DNA from: Verrucomicrobiales bacterium
Lineage (GTDB): Bacteria > Verrucomicrobiota > Verrucomicrobiia > Verrucomicrobiales > V1-33
Length of the DNA stretch: 64,000 nt
Assembly (NCBI GenBank): GCA_018003315.1
Contig: JAGNEJ010000001.1
Coordinates: forward strand, 62,001-126,000
Direction of reading: 5' to 3'
In this document: positions 52,344 to 61,207 of the stretch, one piece after another
How the letters are laid out: the number at the start of each line of letters is the position of its first letter
Numbering within the stretch: position 1 is the first letter of the stretch
Made by a program: the position numbers and the translations under genes
Notes under the pieces: generated by a model
The model's input: only the letters and a program-made list of their open reading frames with translations
Told to the model about the DNA's origin: nothing
The model's database searches: none

Positions 52344-53648
52344 TCACACTTCATCCAGAGGCATTTTGGCGTCGCCAAAACTCTCCGGATGAAAGCCGCA
52401 TTTGTCCATGAGCGACAGGTAGAGCCGGCACATCTGCCGGTTGGGGTTGTTGCGGTAGTCGAGCACCCGCCCTCCCTTGATGCGCCCGCCGCCGCCGCCC
52501 AGCACAAGCACGGGAAGCTGCGACGCGTCGTGGTTGCCGTTCAGCATCGACGAACAATAGAGCAGCATGGTGTTGTCCAGCAGGGTGCGTTCCCCTTCCT
52601 GGATCGACTGCAGTTTGCGCGCGACATAGGCCACCTGTTCGAGGAAAAACTGATTCACCTTGAGCCAGTCGGCGGAGTCGGAATGGGAGAGCAGATGGTG
52701 GATCATGTAATCCACGCCGAGATTGGGAAATCGCAGGGAACTGTGGTCATTGTTGAGCTTGAGGGTAGTGATGCGGGTAGTGTCGGTCTGGAATCCCAGC
52801 ACAAGCAGGTCGCACATGAGCCGCATGTGTTCTCCGATGTCCTGCGGAATTCCATCGGCGGGCCTCGGGATGTTTGGTTTTGTCAGGGTGGGCCGCCACC
52901 CTTGGAGTTCGCCGCGTTTGCCGGCATTTTCGATCCGCTGCTCCACATCGCGAACCGAGTCGAGGTATTCATCGAGCTTGCGCTGGTCATTGCGGCTGAG
53001 GTCGCGACGGAGGTCCTGGGCATCACCCATGACGGCATCCAGCACGCTGTGGTCGCTGCGGCTGACCTCATCTTTGAAGAGCCGGTCGAAGGCCAGCGCA
53101 GGATAGATTTCGAGCGGCGTGGGCGTGGTCGGTGAACTCCAGGAAATGTGCGAGCTGTAAAGCATCGAATAGTTCTTGTGCACCGAAGGGTTCGATTTTT
53201 CGCATCCCAGAACCAGGCTGGGAACCTTGGTGGAATGCCCGTACTTCTGTGCCAGCAGTTGATCGATGCTGGTGCCGGAGCGAATGTCCCCGCCGGCCGC
53301 CAGAGGAGCGCCGGAAAGGAGGTTGCCGGTCTGCGAGCTGTGGATGTTGCCCTTCTGCGCCTCCGCGTTGAAGAGGCCGCGGATGAAGAGCAGGTTTTCG
53401 CGGAAGTCCGCGAGGGGCGACAGCACGCCGCCCAATTCCATGGTGCGGCCTTCGCCTTTGGCCCACCACTCGCGGCTGTGGAATCCGTTGCCGGAAAAAA
53501 GCGCCGCCAGGCGCACCGGCGCTTCGCTCGAAGGTTCTTTTCCCTTGGGCTCATCCCCCCAGACCCGCAGTGACTCCATCCACGGAAGCGCCATGCTAAC
53601 GCCGACTCCGCGAAGGAATGTCCGGCGGGAAAAATGGTGAGGACTCAT
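52344..53648 (-). CDS. DUF1552 exported protein
   Basis: A 434-residue protein with a twin-arginine signal (FSRRTFLRGVGVSMALPWME) and the DUF1552 landmarks: RLAALFSGNGFHSREWW, NLLFIRGLFNAEAQKGNIHSS, SGTSIDQLLAQKYG, LGCEKSN and the C-terminal NTMLLYCSSMLNGNHDASQLPVLVLGG. DUF1552 proteins are sulfatase-like exported proteins of unknown activity, almost always encoded next to a DUF1592/DUF1588/DUF1585 protein, as here (53730-57932). I start at ATG 53648; 53684 and 53660 are alternatives. The two genes are on the same strand with 81 bp between them. Confidence 0.88.
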   Translation of the reverse strand: MSPHHFSRRTFLRGVGVSMALPWMESLRVWGDEPKGKEPSSEAPVRLAALFSGNGFHSREWWAKGEGRTMELGGVLSPLADFRENLLFIRGLFNAEAQKGNIHSSQTGNLLSGAPLAAGGDIRSGTSIDQLLAQKYGHSTKVPSLVLGCEKSNPSVHKNYSMLYSSHISWSSPTTPTPLEIYPALAFDRLFKDEVSRSDHSVLDAVMGDAQDLRRDLSRNDQRKLDEYLDSVRDVEQRIENAGKRGELQGWRPTLTKPNIPRPADGIPQDIGEHMRLMCDLLVLGFQTDTTRITTLKLNNDHSSLRFPNLGVDYMIHHLLSHSDSADWLKVNQFFLEQVAYVARKLQSIQEGERTLLDNTMLLYCSSMLNGNHDASQLPVLVLGGGGGRIKGGRVLDYRNNPNRQMCRLYLSLMDKCGFHPESFGDAKMPLDEV

Positions 53649-53729
53649 GTCCGCAACCATAGGCGTCCCCAGTTCCAGGGGCAAGCTCGCGTCTGCGGAG
53701 GCGCGGCCCCATCCAAAGCGCAGAAACCC

Positions 53730-56700
53730 TCATTCGGCGGCGTCCCATTCGGTGCCGCGCACTTCGCGGAACTGGCGGCTTTGGACGATCATCTCCATGG
53801 CGGTGGAAATGCGGAAATCGGTTTCGGCCAGCCGCCGCATCATCTCGGCCAGCAATGGACGGTCGGAAAGCAGGACGCTGCGCCCCAGCGCGTAGCCTAG
53901 CAATTTTTTGCAGAACTGCCGGAGGAAATCCTCGCGGCGCGAAGTCAGCAAATACTGACGCAGCCCGTCGAGTCCATCAAAGGTGACGCCGTTGAGCAGC
54001 GTGGCCCTGACATTCACCGGCAGGCCCGCGGCATCCTTCGTGCGCAGGCGTCCGATGGCATCGTAGCCCTCCAGGGCGAAGCCGAAGGGATCGATGCGCT
54101 CATGGCATCCCGAACACTTGGGGTCGAGACTGTGCTTTTCGATCATCTGCCGTTCCGTGAGCCCTTCCGGCGCGGTTTCGGGCAGGACCGGAACTCCTTT
54201 GGCAGGAGGTGGGAGGCGGTCGCCCAGCAGTGATTCGCAAAGCCAGTTTCCGCGCAGAATGGGGCTGGTGCGCGAGGCACCGCTTTGTTTGGCCAGCGTG
54301 GCGGCAAATCCAAGAATGCCCCCGCGTCCCCTGGCTTTGACACCCTCCACGCGCTGCCAGTCCGGTCCCTTCAGTCCGTCCATACCATAGTGGGCCGCCA
54401 GGTCCGCATTGACGAAGGTGTGGTCGGCTTCCAGCAGCGAAAGCACTGAACGGTCGTTTTGGAACAGGTCCGTAAAAAAACGCGCCACTTCCTCCTTCAT
54501 CGCCCCGCGCAGACTGTTGAAGGTGGGGAAATGCCGCTCGCTCTTCTCATCCAGGGTGTCGAGGTCTCTGACATGCAGCCACTGACAGCCAAATTCCATG
54601 GCCAGGCGGCGGCTGCGCGGATCCTGGAGCAGGCGGCGCATCTGGTTTGTCAGGACATCAGGATCGCCCAACCGATCTTCAGCCGCGAGGGTTCGCAGTT
54701 CGGCATCCGGCGCGGTGGACCACAGGAAATAGCTGAGCCGGGCCGCCAACTCCCATGAAGTCACCGGTGCGGAGTCCACCCCGACGGCGGATTTTTCCCC
54801 GCGGTAAAGGAACGCCGGCGCAACGAGCACCCGCGCCAGCAGCAGGCGCACCGCCTGGTCGTGGGGAAGCTCCTGCTCGCGGAGCTTCCGGAAAAGTTCG
54901 CGCAGCGACTCGATTTCCGATGGCTGCAGCGGACGACGCCACGCCTGCGCGGCAAAGTCGAGCACCGCTTGAATCTGGCCGGGCTCCGCAGCGGTGAGCT
55001 GACGGCGGAATTCTTCCGCCCGCCGCAGAATCGGCTCGCGCATCGGCTCAAATGCGCTGGGGTCCGCGTCCTGGGTGGCGAACTGCCAGAGCTGCTCGAA
55101 GGCATCGACCTGCGTCAGGGCATCGCGACTGACAAAATGCAGTTCCTCCCACAAGCGGTTGAGTTCGGCGGTCTGCGCCTCATCCAGCATCAGCCGCCGC
55201 AGTTCATGATCCTCGCGATAAAACAGGGTGAGCGTCACCACTTCATCGACGGGAACAATTTTCGTATAGCATAAGGCCGCCGGAAACAGGCTGCGGAATT
55301 CCTCGAACTGCGCCGCAATGCGACGGCGGGCGGAAGAATTGTCTGCCGTCAAAATGGGTGCGGCGAAACTGAGCGGCGACTCGCCGTCCGACCAGGTTCC
55401 CTTGGCGACGGAGGAAGCAGTTGCGCTGGCTGCCAGTCCGGGCACGCCGTCCGGCCGCACCGTCAGCACCTGCATCTGCACGCTGGCTTCCGGCTGGGCC
55501 TCCGGATGCAGGGCTGCGGTGACCACCAATTCGCCGCCCTCCACCAGTTCCGGGGGCACCGCGATTTCCAGCAGCGCCGGAGCCTTGAGGCAGAGGCTGG
55601 CAGCATCGACCGCACTCCCGTTGGGGTGCCTGCCGAACAGGGCGGGATCAATGCCGATTCCGGCGGCATCCGGAACGGAAATGGAACGTGTTGCATCCAA
55701 TACAGTGGCTAGTGCTGCCAGCAGTGGCCCGCGGGGCGAGAGCAGTCGCCGCCGCAATTCCGCATCCGGCGCTGCTGCTGCCGCGGAGGTTTTCCCTTCC
55801 AGGAGGGTCTGGATTCGAGCCGCCCACTGCGGCTTCTGTGCTGCATCGGCAGCCCGCCAGGAGGCCAGCAGCGATCCGGCGGGAATGGCCGCATCGGCAT
55901 TTGCTCCGGCTTCGTCGGGTTCACTAAAAAAATGCCAGACATTTGGATTTCCCAAACGGTCGGCGTGGGGATTTCCGGCCAGGATGTCGGGCGACACATC
56001 CCCTGACAAATCCCATGATCGCCCATCGCCGGAAAGGGCGAGGTCCACGGCCGTCAGGTCGCAGACATGGCTGCCGTCGCGCGGACCAATGCTCAGCACG
56101 GCGAAATCCCCCTGCCGCACGGTTACCGTTGCAAAAGGCCCGATGTCGATGCGTTTGGTTCCCTCTGAATTGCCTTCGGCCAGGCGCTGCCGCGCGGATC
56201 CGCGGCGCATTTCCAGCCGCCAGGAAATTCCATTGCCGCAGTCGGAATGGGCGTCCTGCACCGCAGCGGAAATGCGCAGCGTTCCTGCGACTGGACTTTT
56301 CCAGCCAATGGCGACGCGGTTTTTGGGAGATGGGTGCACCACCACGCCGTGGGCTCTGGCTTCCCCAGGGATGCGCACGGTCTGACCGCTGGCATTGGCC
56401 ACCACGCTCAGGGCGTCCGCGCCGGTCCAGCCGCTGATGAAATCGAAATTTGCGGCCCGTGCGGTTTTTCCCGTGACATAGGGGCCGAGCTTTACCTCGC
56501 CCCCGCCGAGGCCCAGCAGGTCCAGCCACGCCCCCAGCACTGAGGCATCCACCCCCGACTGATTTGCCAGGGCGGATACGGTGTTTTTGTCAGGATTTTC
56601 CGGCGTCTTCGCCGCAGCATTCAGGCAGGCGGCTGCCGACGCGGCGATTTGGTGGCGGCGCGCGGCGAGTGCCTGCGCAGCGGAGCGAACCTCCCGCAGC

Positions 56701-57932
56701 AGCAAATCCGCACGGCCCGGCACGACAAACCGCGGCTGTTCCCAGACGACAACGTCGCTTTCATTCCCATCCGCTGCGTCTCCAGCGCTCAGCCACAGGT
56801 GCACCAGGCCGTCCGGCTGGGGCGGCGGCAGCTTCAGGCGAATCTCCTGCCGCACTGCCTGCGGGTCCACCGGCACCTGCCAGGCCTTGGGACCATCGCG
56901 TTTTCCAATGTGGCCGACCGTGGTGAACCGCCACAGTGCCTTTTGCCACGCGGCAATCCGCGCCGCCACTTGAGGGGCGGCTTCGGGCTTTGCCGAATCC
57001 CATTGGCGGCGGATTCCATCCAGGACCAGCGAGGGAGTGCGCGCATTCAGCGCCGCCCACAGCAGTGAAAAATACTTCGCATTCAACCCATGCGCAGCGG
57101 CGGCGGCGTCCGGGGTTGTTATCCCGTTCCTGAGTGCCTCGCGTTCTGTCAGGGTGGCGGCGAGGTATTTTTCCAGCGGCAAGCGACCTCCGGCGTTGGT
57201 TTCAAAGTTGATGCCCTGCAGGTTGACCGCAGTGGCGCCGCCCGAATCGCTGAAACGGGCGTAAAATGCCCGGATGGATGTGAGTTTTTCCTCCGTCCAG
57301 TCGCGCGAGGAGGTGGACGGCGAAAAGGCCATTCCGCTGGGCAGAAGCACGGCGTGGGCGGCCACCTCCTTGGCGGCGTCCAGATATTTTGTCAGGAGCG
57401 CGGGCGACATGACCAGCGCCGCGCCCACATTGGTGAAGCCCTCCCCCGCCGCTCCGTCCACGGGAAACTCCCTGGCCGGGTCCAGCGATTCCACGCCGGT
57501 CAGGTCCCGCAGCGTCCAGGTGTATTCCGCATTGGACAGACGCCGCAGCACCACCGGACCCGGATCACCCGCATTTTCCTTTGCCAGCATTTCCAGGGTG
57601 CCAGACAGCCAGGCCAGCAGACGGTTTTTCTGCACTGGGTTGAGTTGCGGTTTTTCCTTGGGAGGCATTTCCGCATCGTTGAGCTGTTCCAGCGTGCGCT
57701 CCCAGAGTTCCGGCTCATGGCGCACCGCCTCAAAGGTCGCAAATCGCTCCAAATCCAGATCGCCTTTTTGTTTTTCGGTGGAGTGGCAGTTGTTGCAAAA
57801 TTCCCTCAACAGCGGGCGGATGCCATCCTCGTAATCCGCGGCGGGATTTGATTCCGGTTCCGCGGCCTGCAGGTTTCCCGTGGCAAACAGCACCAGCAGA
57901 CCGCGGGAAATGACGTAAAGGATTCGGTGCAT
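53730..57932 (-). CDS. Giant cytochrome-c domain/DUF1592-1588-1585-family exported protein
   Basis: A 1400-residue exported protein. The signal peptide (RILYVISRGLLVLFATGNLQAA) is followed by a planctomycete-type cytochrome c module with the heme motif Cys46-Asn-Asn-Cys49-His50 and an AEMPPKEKPQL ligand region. Next is a DUF1587-like segment (RRLSNAEYTWTLRDLTGV), a large central beta-rich region with carbohydrate-binding character (about 350-850), and C-terminal DUF1592 (LLLARVLVAPAFLYRGE), DUF1588 (RRLAMEFGCQWLHVRDLD...FVNADLAAHYG) and DUF1585 (RREDFLRQFCKKLLGYALGR) parts. Usual members are 700-1000 residues, so the central region is enlarged. It is probably a periplasmic redox protein; with the DUF1552 neighbour it may act on complex polysaccharides, but this is unproven. 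Confidence 0.85.
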   Translation of the reverse strand: MHRILYVISRGLLVLFATGNLQAAEPESNPAADYEDGIRPLLREFCNNCHSTEKQKGDLDLERFATFEAVRHEPELWERTLEQLNDAEMPPKEKPQLNPVQKNRLLAWLSGTLEMLAKENAGDPGPVVLRRLSNAEYTWTLRDLTGVESLDPAREFPVDGAAGEGFTNVGAALVMSPALLTKYLDAAKEVAAHAVLLPSGMAFSPSTSSRDWTEEKLTSIRAFYARFSDSGGATAVNLQGINFETNAGGRLPLEKYLAATLTEREALRNGITTPDAAAAAHGLNAKYFSLLWAALNARTPSLVLDGIRRQWDSAKPEAAPQVAARIAAWQKALWRFTTVGHIGKRDGPKAWQVPVDPQAVRQEIRLKLPPPQPDGLVHLWLSAGDAADGNESDVVVWEQPRFVVPGRADLLLREVRSAAQALAARRHQIAASAAACLNAAAKTPENPDKNTVSALANQSGVDASVLGAWLDLLGLGGGEVKLGPYVTGKTARAANFDFISGWTGADALSVVANASGQTVRIPGEARAHGVVVHPSPKNRVAIGWKSPVAGTLRISAAVQDAHSDCGNGISWRLEMRRGSARQRLAEGNSEGTKRIDIGPFATVTVRQGDFAVLSIGPRDGSHVCDLTAVDLALSGDGRSWDLSGDVSPDILAGNPHADRLGNPNVWHFFSEPDEAGANADAAIPAGSLLASWRAADAAQKPQWAARIQTLLEGKTSAAAAAPDAELRRRLLSPRGPLLAALATVLDATRSISVPDAAGIGIDPALFGRHPNGSAVDAASLCLKAPALLEIAVPPELVEGGELVVTAALHPEAQPEASVQMQVLTVRPDGVPGLAASATASSVAKGTWSDGESPLSFAAPILTADNSSARRRIAAQFEEFRSLFPAALCYTKIVPVDEVVTLTLFYREDHELRRLMLDEAQTAELNRLWEELHFVSRDALTQVDAFEQLWQFATQDADPSAFEPMREPILRRAEEFRRQLTAAEPGQIQAVLDFAAQAWRRPLQPSEIESLRELFRKLREQELPHDQAVRLLLARVLVAPAFLYRGEKSAVGVDSAPVTSWELAARLSYFLWSTAPDAELRTLAAEDRLGDPDVLTNQMRRLLQDPRSRRLAMEFGCQWLHVRDLDTLDEKSERHFPTFNSLRGAMKEEVARFFTDLFQNDRSVLSLLEADHTFVNADLAAHYGMDGLKGPDWQRVEGVKARGRGGILGFAATLAKQSGASRTSPILRGNWLCESLLGDRLPPPAKGVPVLPETAPEGLTERQMIEKHSLDPKCSGCHERIDPFGFALEGYDAIGRLRTKDAAGLPVNVRATLLNGVTFDGLDGLRQYLLTSRREDFLRQFCKKLLGYALGRSVLLSDRPLLAEMMRRLAETDFRISTAMEMIVQSRQFREVRGTEWDAAE

Positions 57933-58097
57933 CGGCGGGCTACATACCCGATCCGATCGCCGGTGGAAATTACGCTTGTGCGCCGCTCCCCTGCCCGCGG
58001 GTGGGCCTGGTGCAAGGGAATTCCGGCGCCTCGGTCAGAAATTCGCCTTGATTCCGCATCGGGTAACCGGAAAGTTGACCGCCAACATCCTTCCGCC

Positions 58098-59027
58098 ATG
58101 TCCACCGCCACTCCCGCCGCTCCTCAGGAAAAGCTCACGAAAAAAGCCCTCACCGCTGACCATCCAACCTGGTGTCCGGGGTGTGGGGATTTCGCGGTGC
58201 TGGCTATTTTCTACCGGGTGCTGGAGAAATTGCAGATCCCGCACGAAAAGATTGTGACGATCGCCGGCATCGGATGTTCGAGCCGGTTTCCCTACTTCGT
58301 CAACGGCCACGGAGTGCACTTTCTCCACGGAAGGGCCCTTCCGTTCGCCACGGGGGTCAGCCTTTCGCGGCCTGACTGTCATGTGTTTGTCTTCGGCGGC
58401 GACGGCGACGGATTTTCCATCGGTGGAAACCACCTGAACCACGCCGCGCGGAAAAACCTAAAGATGACCTACATCATCATGGACAATCAGGTCTATGGTC
58501 TGACCAAAATGCAGACCAGCCCGACCAGTCCGGTGGGATTCAAGTCAAAAACGGACCCGATTGGGGCCATCGACCAGCCCATCAACCCGATTAAACAACT
58601 GTTGGCCACAGGAGCCTCATTCATCGCGCGGACGCATGCGGCGCAGGTCAAGCACATGGAGGAAATGTTTGAGCGGGCCATCCGGCATGACGGATTCAGT
58701 GTGGTCGAGTGCCTGAGCGAGTGCGTGATGTTCCATGCGGGGGCTTTCGACAGCAGCATTCCGCGCAAGGGCGGAACCTTCACAGTCATCGATGAAAAGA
58801 AGTGGGACAACTCCCCCGAAGACGAGGCCCGCCACGATGTGACCGACGGTTCCGCCGCCTTTGGACTGGCTGAGGATCTCAATCCCGGAAAATTCGGCGT
58901 CTTCTACGAAGTGGACCGTCCCACCAAAAATACCTTGGAACAAAAGTGGATCGCCGCGACCCGGGAAAAGCTGGGCAACCCCTCCGCCAAGGAAGTCCTC
59001 CAGAAGCGGCTGGATTTGATGAAATAA
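58098..59027 (+). CDS. 2-oxoacid:ferredoxin oxidoreductase, beta subunit (KorB/PorB type)
   Basis: A 309-residue thiamine pyrophosphate-binding subunit of a 2-oxoacid:ferredoxin oxidoreductase. It has the N-terminal Cys pair WCPGCGDFAVL, GIGCSSRFPYF, HGRALPFATG, and the TPP motif GGDGDGFSIGGNHLNHAARKN with the downstream IIMDNQVYGLTKMQ, typical of KorB (2-oxoglutarate, TCA cycle) and related enzymes. The alpha subunit that must pair with it is not adjacent: upstream is the divergent DUF1592 gene and downstream a non-coding stretch. ATG 58098 is used, although the frame is open to 57927. A small GC palindrome (GCCCC-GT-GGGGC, 59034-59045) follows the stop. Confidence 0.87.
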   Translation: MSTATPAAPQEKLTKKALTADHPTWCPGCGDFAVLAIFYRVLEKLQIPHEKIVTIAGIGCSSRFPYFVNGHGVHFLHGRALPFATGVSLSRPDCHVFVFGGDGDGFSIGGNHLNHAARKNLKMTYIIMDNQVYGLTKMQTSPTSPVGFKSKTDPIGAIDQPINPIKQLLATGASFIARTHAAQVKHMEEMFERAIRHDGFSVVECLSECVMFHAGAFDSSIPRKGGTFTVIDEKKWDNSPEDEARHDVTDGSAAFGLAEDLNPGKFGVFYEVDRPTKNTLEQKWIAATREKLGNPSAKEVLQKRLDLMK

Positions 59028-59484
59028 CCGACAGCCCCGTGGGGCGGTAGATCGAACACTTCATCGGCGGCGGCGGCAGGGATCTGTTCGGTTCCCATGC
59101 ACACGGACTGGCTTGGGTTCAGCGGAAATTTTCCGTGAAGAGAAGTCGGGCCTACCATTGTCAGGGAGTGAACTCATCACCGCAGTGTCCGCCGTTTTAT
59201 CGCACGGAAGAATATCTGCGAACAGGCACACTGGAGCAGAACTGTTCCTGCGGACGGACGCACCTCACTGATTTCGTTCACGACCACCAACGCAAGACCC
59301 AACCGCTGTGCGCTCCCTTGGACCTGCTGCGCGGCCGAACTTGACCAGCCCCAATCTGCACCAACGCCCCGCTACGGACTCCCTGTTCTCGCACTCTGGG
59401 CGGCATTTATTATTGAAAAACTGAAAATTATGGAAATTATCTTGTCAGGGAAAGAAATGGTTCTACCGTTACGGCTTTGAGGAC
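59028..59484. other. 457-bp intergenic region with a possible AT-rich promoter
   Basis: No supported gene. An open frame at 59135-59344 (69 codons) contains a CxC pair but has no recognisable domain, and I treat it as unproven. An AT-rich stretch at 59406-59442 contains TTGAAA (59413-59418) with TTATCT 18 nt later, a weak candidate promoter for the zinc-ribbon gene. Two copies of TTGTCAGG lie here (59158-59165, 59442-59449). Confidence 0.4.
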
Positions 59485-60102
59485 ATGACTCATCTGCTGA
59501 CAAAAGTATCGCCACAACCGGTTCGGTTTCCCTGTCCGCATTGTTTTGCGGAACTGGGGATCCCCGCCAGCCAGACAACCCAGGCGGGACCGTGTCCGGT
59601 GTGCTGGCAGCCAGTCGTGGCCCCGCCGTGGATCAACGGCGAGAACGGCGGCACGAAACGGCGCTTTCGGGCGGACAGCGCGGAATCGAAGCCCACCCGA
59701 AAATCCCCGAACTCGTTCCAGGCCTCGCAGGTCATTCCGCCGAGCAGCAAACCGCCTGACGAAACCTGGAAAATGGTGCATGCCAAGCGCCGGCGCGCAT
59801 TCCACCGCCGCCACAATTTGGACAAGGCATCCAGCCGGTTTCTGGAGTCGCGGCTCTTTTTGTGGTTTCGCTGGCTCTTGGGGCTGGCGTTGTTGGGCAC
59901 GGTTGGGTTCACGGTGGTGTTCATGAAACTTCACAGTTGGCGTCCCTGGTGGAACAAAGAGCCAGAAAGCGTCGCTCCGCACAATTATCCCGAGGCCATG
60001 TCACCTTCGGCCGGTGGCGAGCCGCTGCCAGCCATCGCCCCCTTCCCCGCGCAACCCCAGACAAGCATCGAAACGGACGAACTGGCCCCGCTTGGGCAGT
60101 GA
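59485..60102 (+). CDS. Zinc-ribbon single-pass membrane protein of unknown function
   Basis: A 205-residue protein with an N-terminal zinc ribbon (Cys17-x2-Cys20 and Cys37-x2-Cys40: CPHC...CPVC), a long basic and Ser/Pro-rich linker, one membrane helix (about 125-147: FLWFRWLLGLALLGTVGFTVVFM), and a short C-terminal tail that is Pro/Glu rich. The same layout (ribbon, linker, helix) is frequent in Verrucomicrobiota and Planctomycetes, mostly without known function. It stands alone between korB and the convergent galU. Confidence 0.6.
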   Translation: MTHLLTKVSPQPVRFPCPHCFAELGIPASQTTQAGPCPVCWQPVVAPPWINGENGGTKRRFRADSAESKPTRKSPNSFQASQVIPPSSKPPDETWKMVHAKRRRAFHRRHNLDKASSRFLESRLFLWFRWLLGLALLGTVGFTVVFMKLHSWRPWWNKEPESVAPHNYPEAMSPSAGGEPLPAIAPFPAQPQTSIETDELAPLGQ

Positions 60103-60261
60103 CGCAGCAATCCATTGACTCCACCTGGCGGAATCGGGCGTGACTGTGGGTCGCACGATATCACACCCTTGAGGAGGTGGCATGCTTGGGCAGGATGTCC
60201 GCAAAACGATGGTGCGCAGGCTGGCTTTCGCCGCCCACACATCATGGCAGGTACCCGTGCG

Positions 60262-61173
60262 TTACACCGGGTCCTTGGGAGCATCCGCAGTGTCCAGTTT
60301 CAACTCCTGCAAAAATTCCCTGACGGCGGGGGCGGTGTCGGGGCGTTCCAGGGCGAAAAGCAGGTTGGTTTTGAGGAAGTCGATCTTGTTGCCAATGTCG
60401 AACCGGCAGCCTCCGTGACGCAGGCCGAACATGGGTTCGCGCAGCAGCAATCCGGCCATGGCGTCCGTCAGTTGCAGTTCGCCATTTTTCCCAGGAGGGG
60501 TGGATTCGAGCAGGTCAAAAATTCCAGGCGTGAACACATAACGGGCGGAAATGGCCAGGCGGCTGGGCGCCTCATCCGGAGCGGGTTTTTCGACCCACCG
60601 GGTGACGCGGAGCAGGCCGCCGCGCTCCCAGTCGCCTCCGGCGATGCCGTAGCGGGAAACTTTTTCCATGGGCACTTCCTCGAGTGCGATTGCGGAACCG
60701 CCTTCGGATTCGAAAACGTCGATCAACTGCCGTGTGACTGGACGGTGTCCTGAGGCGGGTCGCACAATGGTGTCGCCCAGGAGGACAGCGAACGGCTCGC
60801 CGCCCGCGAAGGCCCTGGCATGCCGCACGGCGTCACCGAGTCCGCGCATTTCCTGCTGCCAGACGAAATGAAGGTTCGCCAGGCGGTTCAGCCGGGCAAT
60901 GTCCTGCAGTTCGGCTGTTTTGCTTTTGGCGGCGAGTTCGCTTTCCAGTTCGGGTGCCGGGTGGAAATATTCTTCCAACGAACGCTTCCCGCGGCTGATG
61001 ACGAAAAGCATGTCGGTAATGCCGCTGGCGGCAGCTTCCTCCACCACATACTGGATCACCGGCTTGTCCACCACCGGAAGCATTTCCTTGGGCACGGATT
61101 TTGCGACCGGCAGGAATCGGGTGCCGAATCCCGCTGCCGGGATGACTGCTTTGCGGACGGTGGTGGGCATCAC
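60262..61173 (-). CDS. galU: UTP-glucose-1-phosphate uridylyltransferase
   Basis: A 303-residue nucleotidyltransferase that makes UDP-glucose from UTP and glucose-1-phosphate, feeding envelope polysaccharide and glycogen-related pathways. It has KAVIPAAGFGTRFLPVAKSVPKEMLPVVDKPVIQYVVEEAAASGI (nucleotide-binding loop and active-site Lys), VWQQEMRGLGDAVRHA, FAVLLGDTIV with the metal-binding Asp, RYGIAGGDW, WVEKPAPDEAPSRLAISARYVF and GGCRFDIGNKIDFLKTNL. The gene is on its own, followed (on its 5' side) by a secreted protein gene 34 bp away. Confidence 0.93.
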   Translation of the reverse strand: MMPTTVRKAVIPAAGFGTRFLPVAKSVPKEMLPVVDKPVIQYVVEEAAASGITDMLFVISRGKRSLEEYFHPAPELESELAAKSKTAELQDIARLNRLANLHFVWQQEMRGLGDAVRHARAFAGGEPFAVLLGDTIVRPASGHRPVTRQLIDVFESEGGSAIALEEVPMEKVSRYGIAGGDWERGGLLRVTRWVEKPAPDEAPSRLAISARYVFTPGIFDLLESTPPGKNGELQLTDAMAGLLLREPMFGLRHGGCRFDIGNKIDFLKTNLLFALERPDTAPAVREFLQELKLDTADAPKDPV

Positions 61174-61207
61174 AGGAAGTGAAGGAACCGGAACGTCGGC
61201 AATGGGT

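Noticed and set aside
59034-59045. GCCCC-GT-GGGGC palindrome after korB as an intrinsic terminator
   Set aside because: The loop is too short for the full stem and no T-run follows on the plus strand.
59135-59344. A possible 69-codon gene with a CxC motif
   Set aside because: No Shine-Dalgarno, no similarity recognised, and Arg/Thr-rich composition typical of chance frames in this genome.
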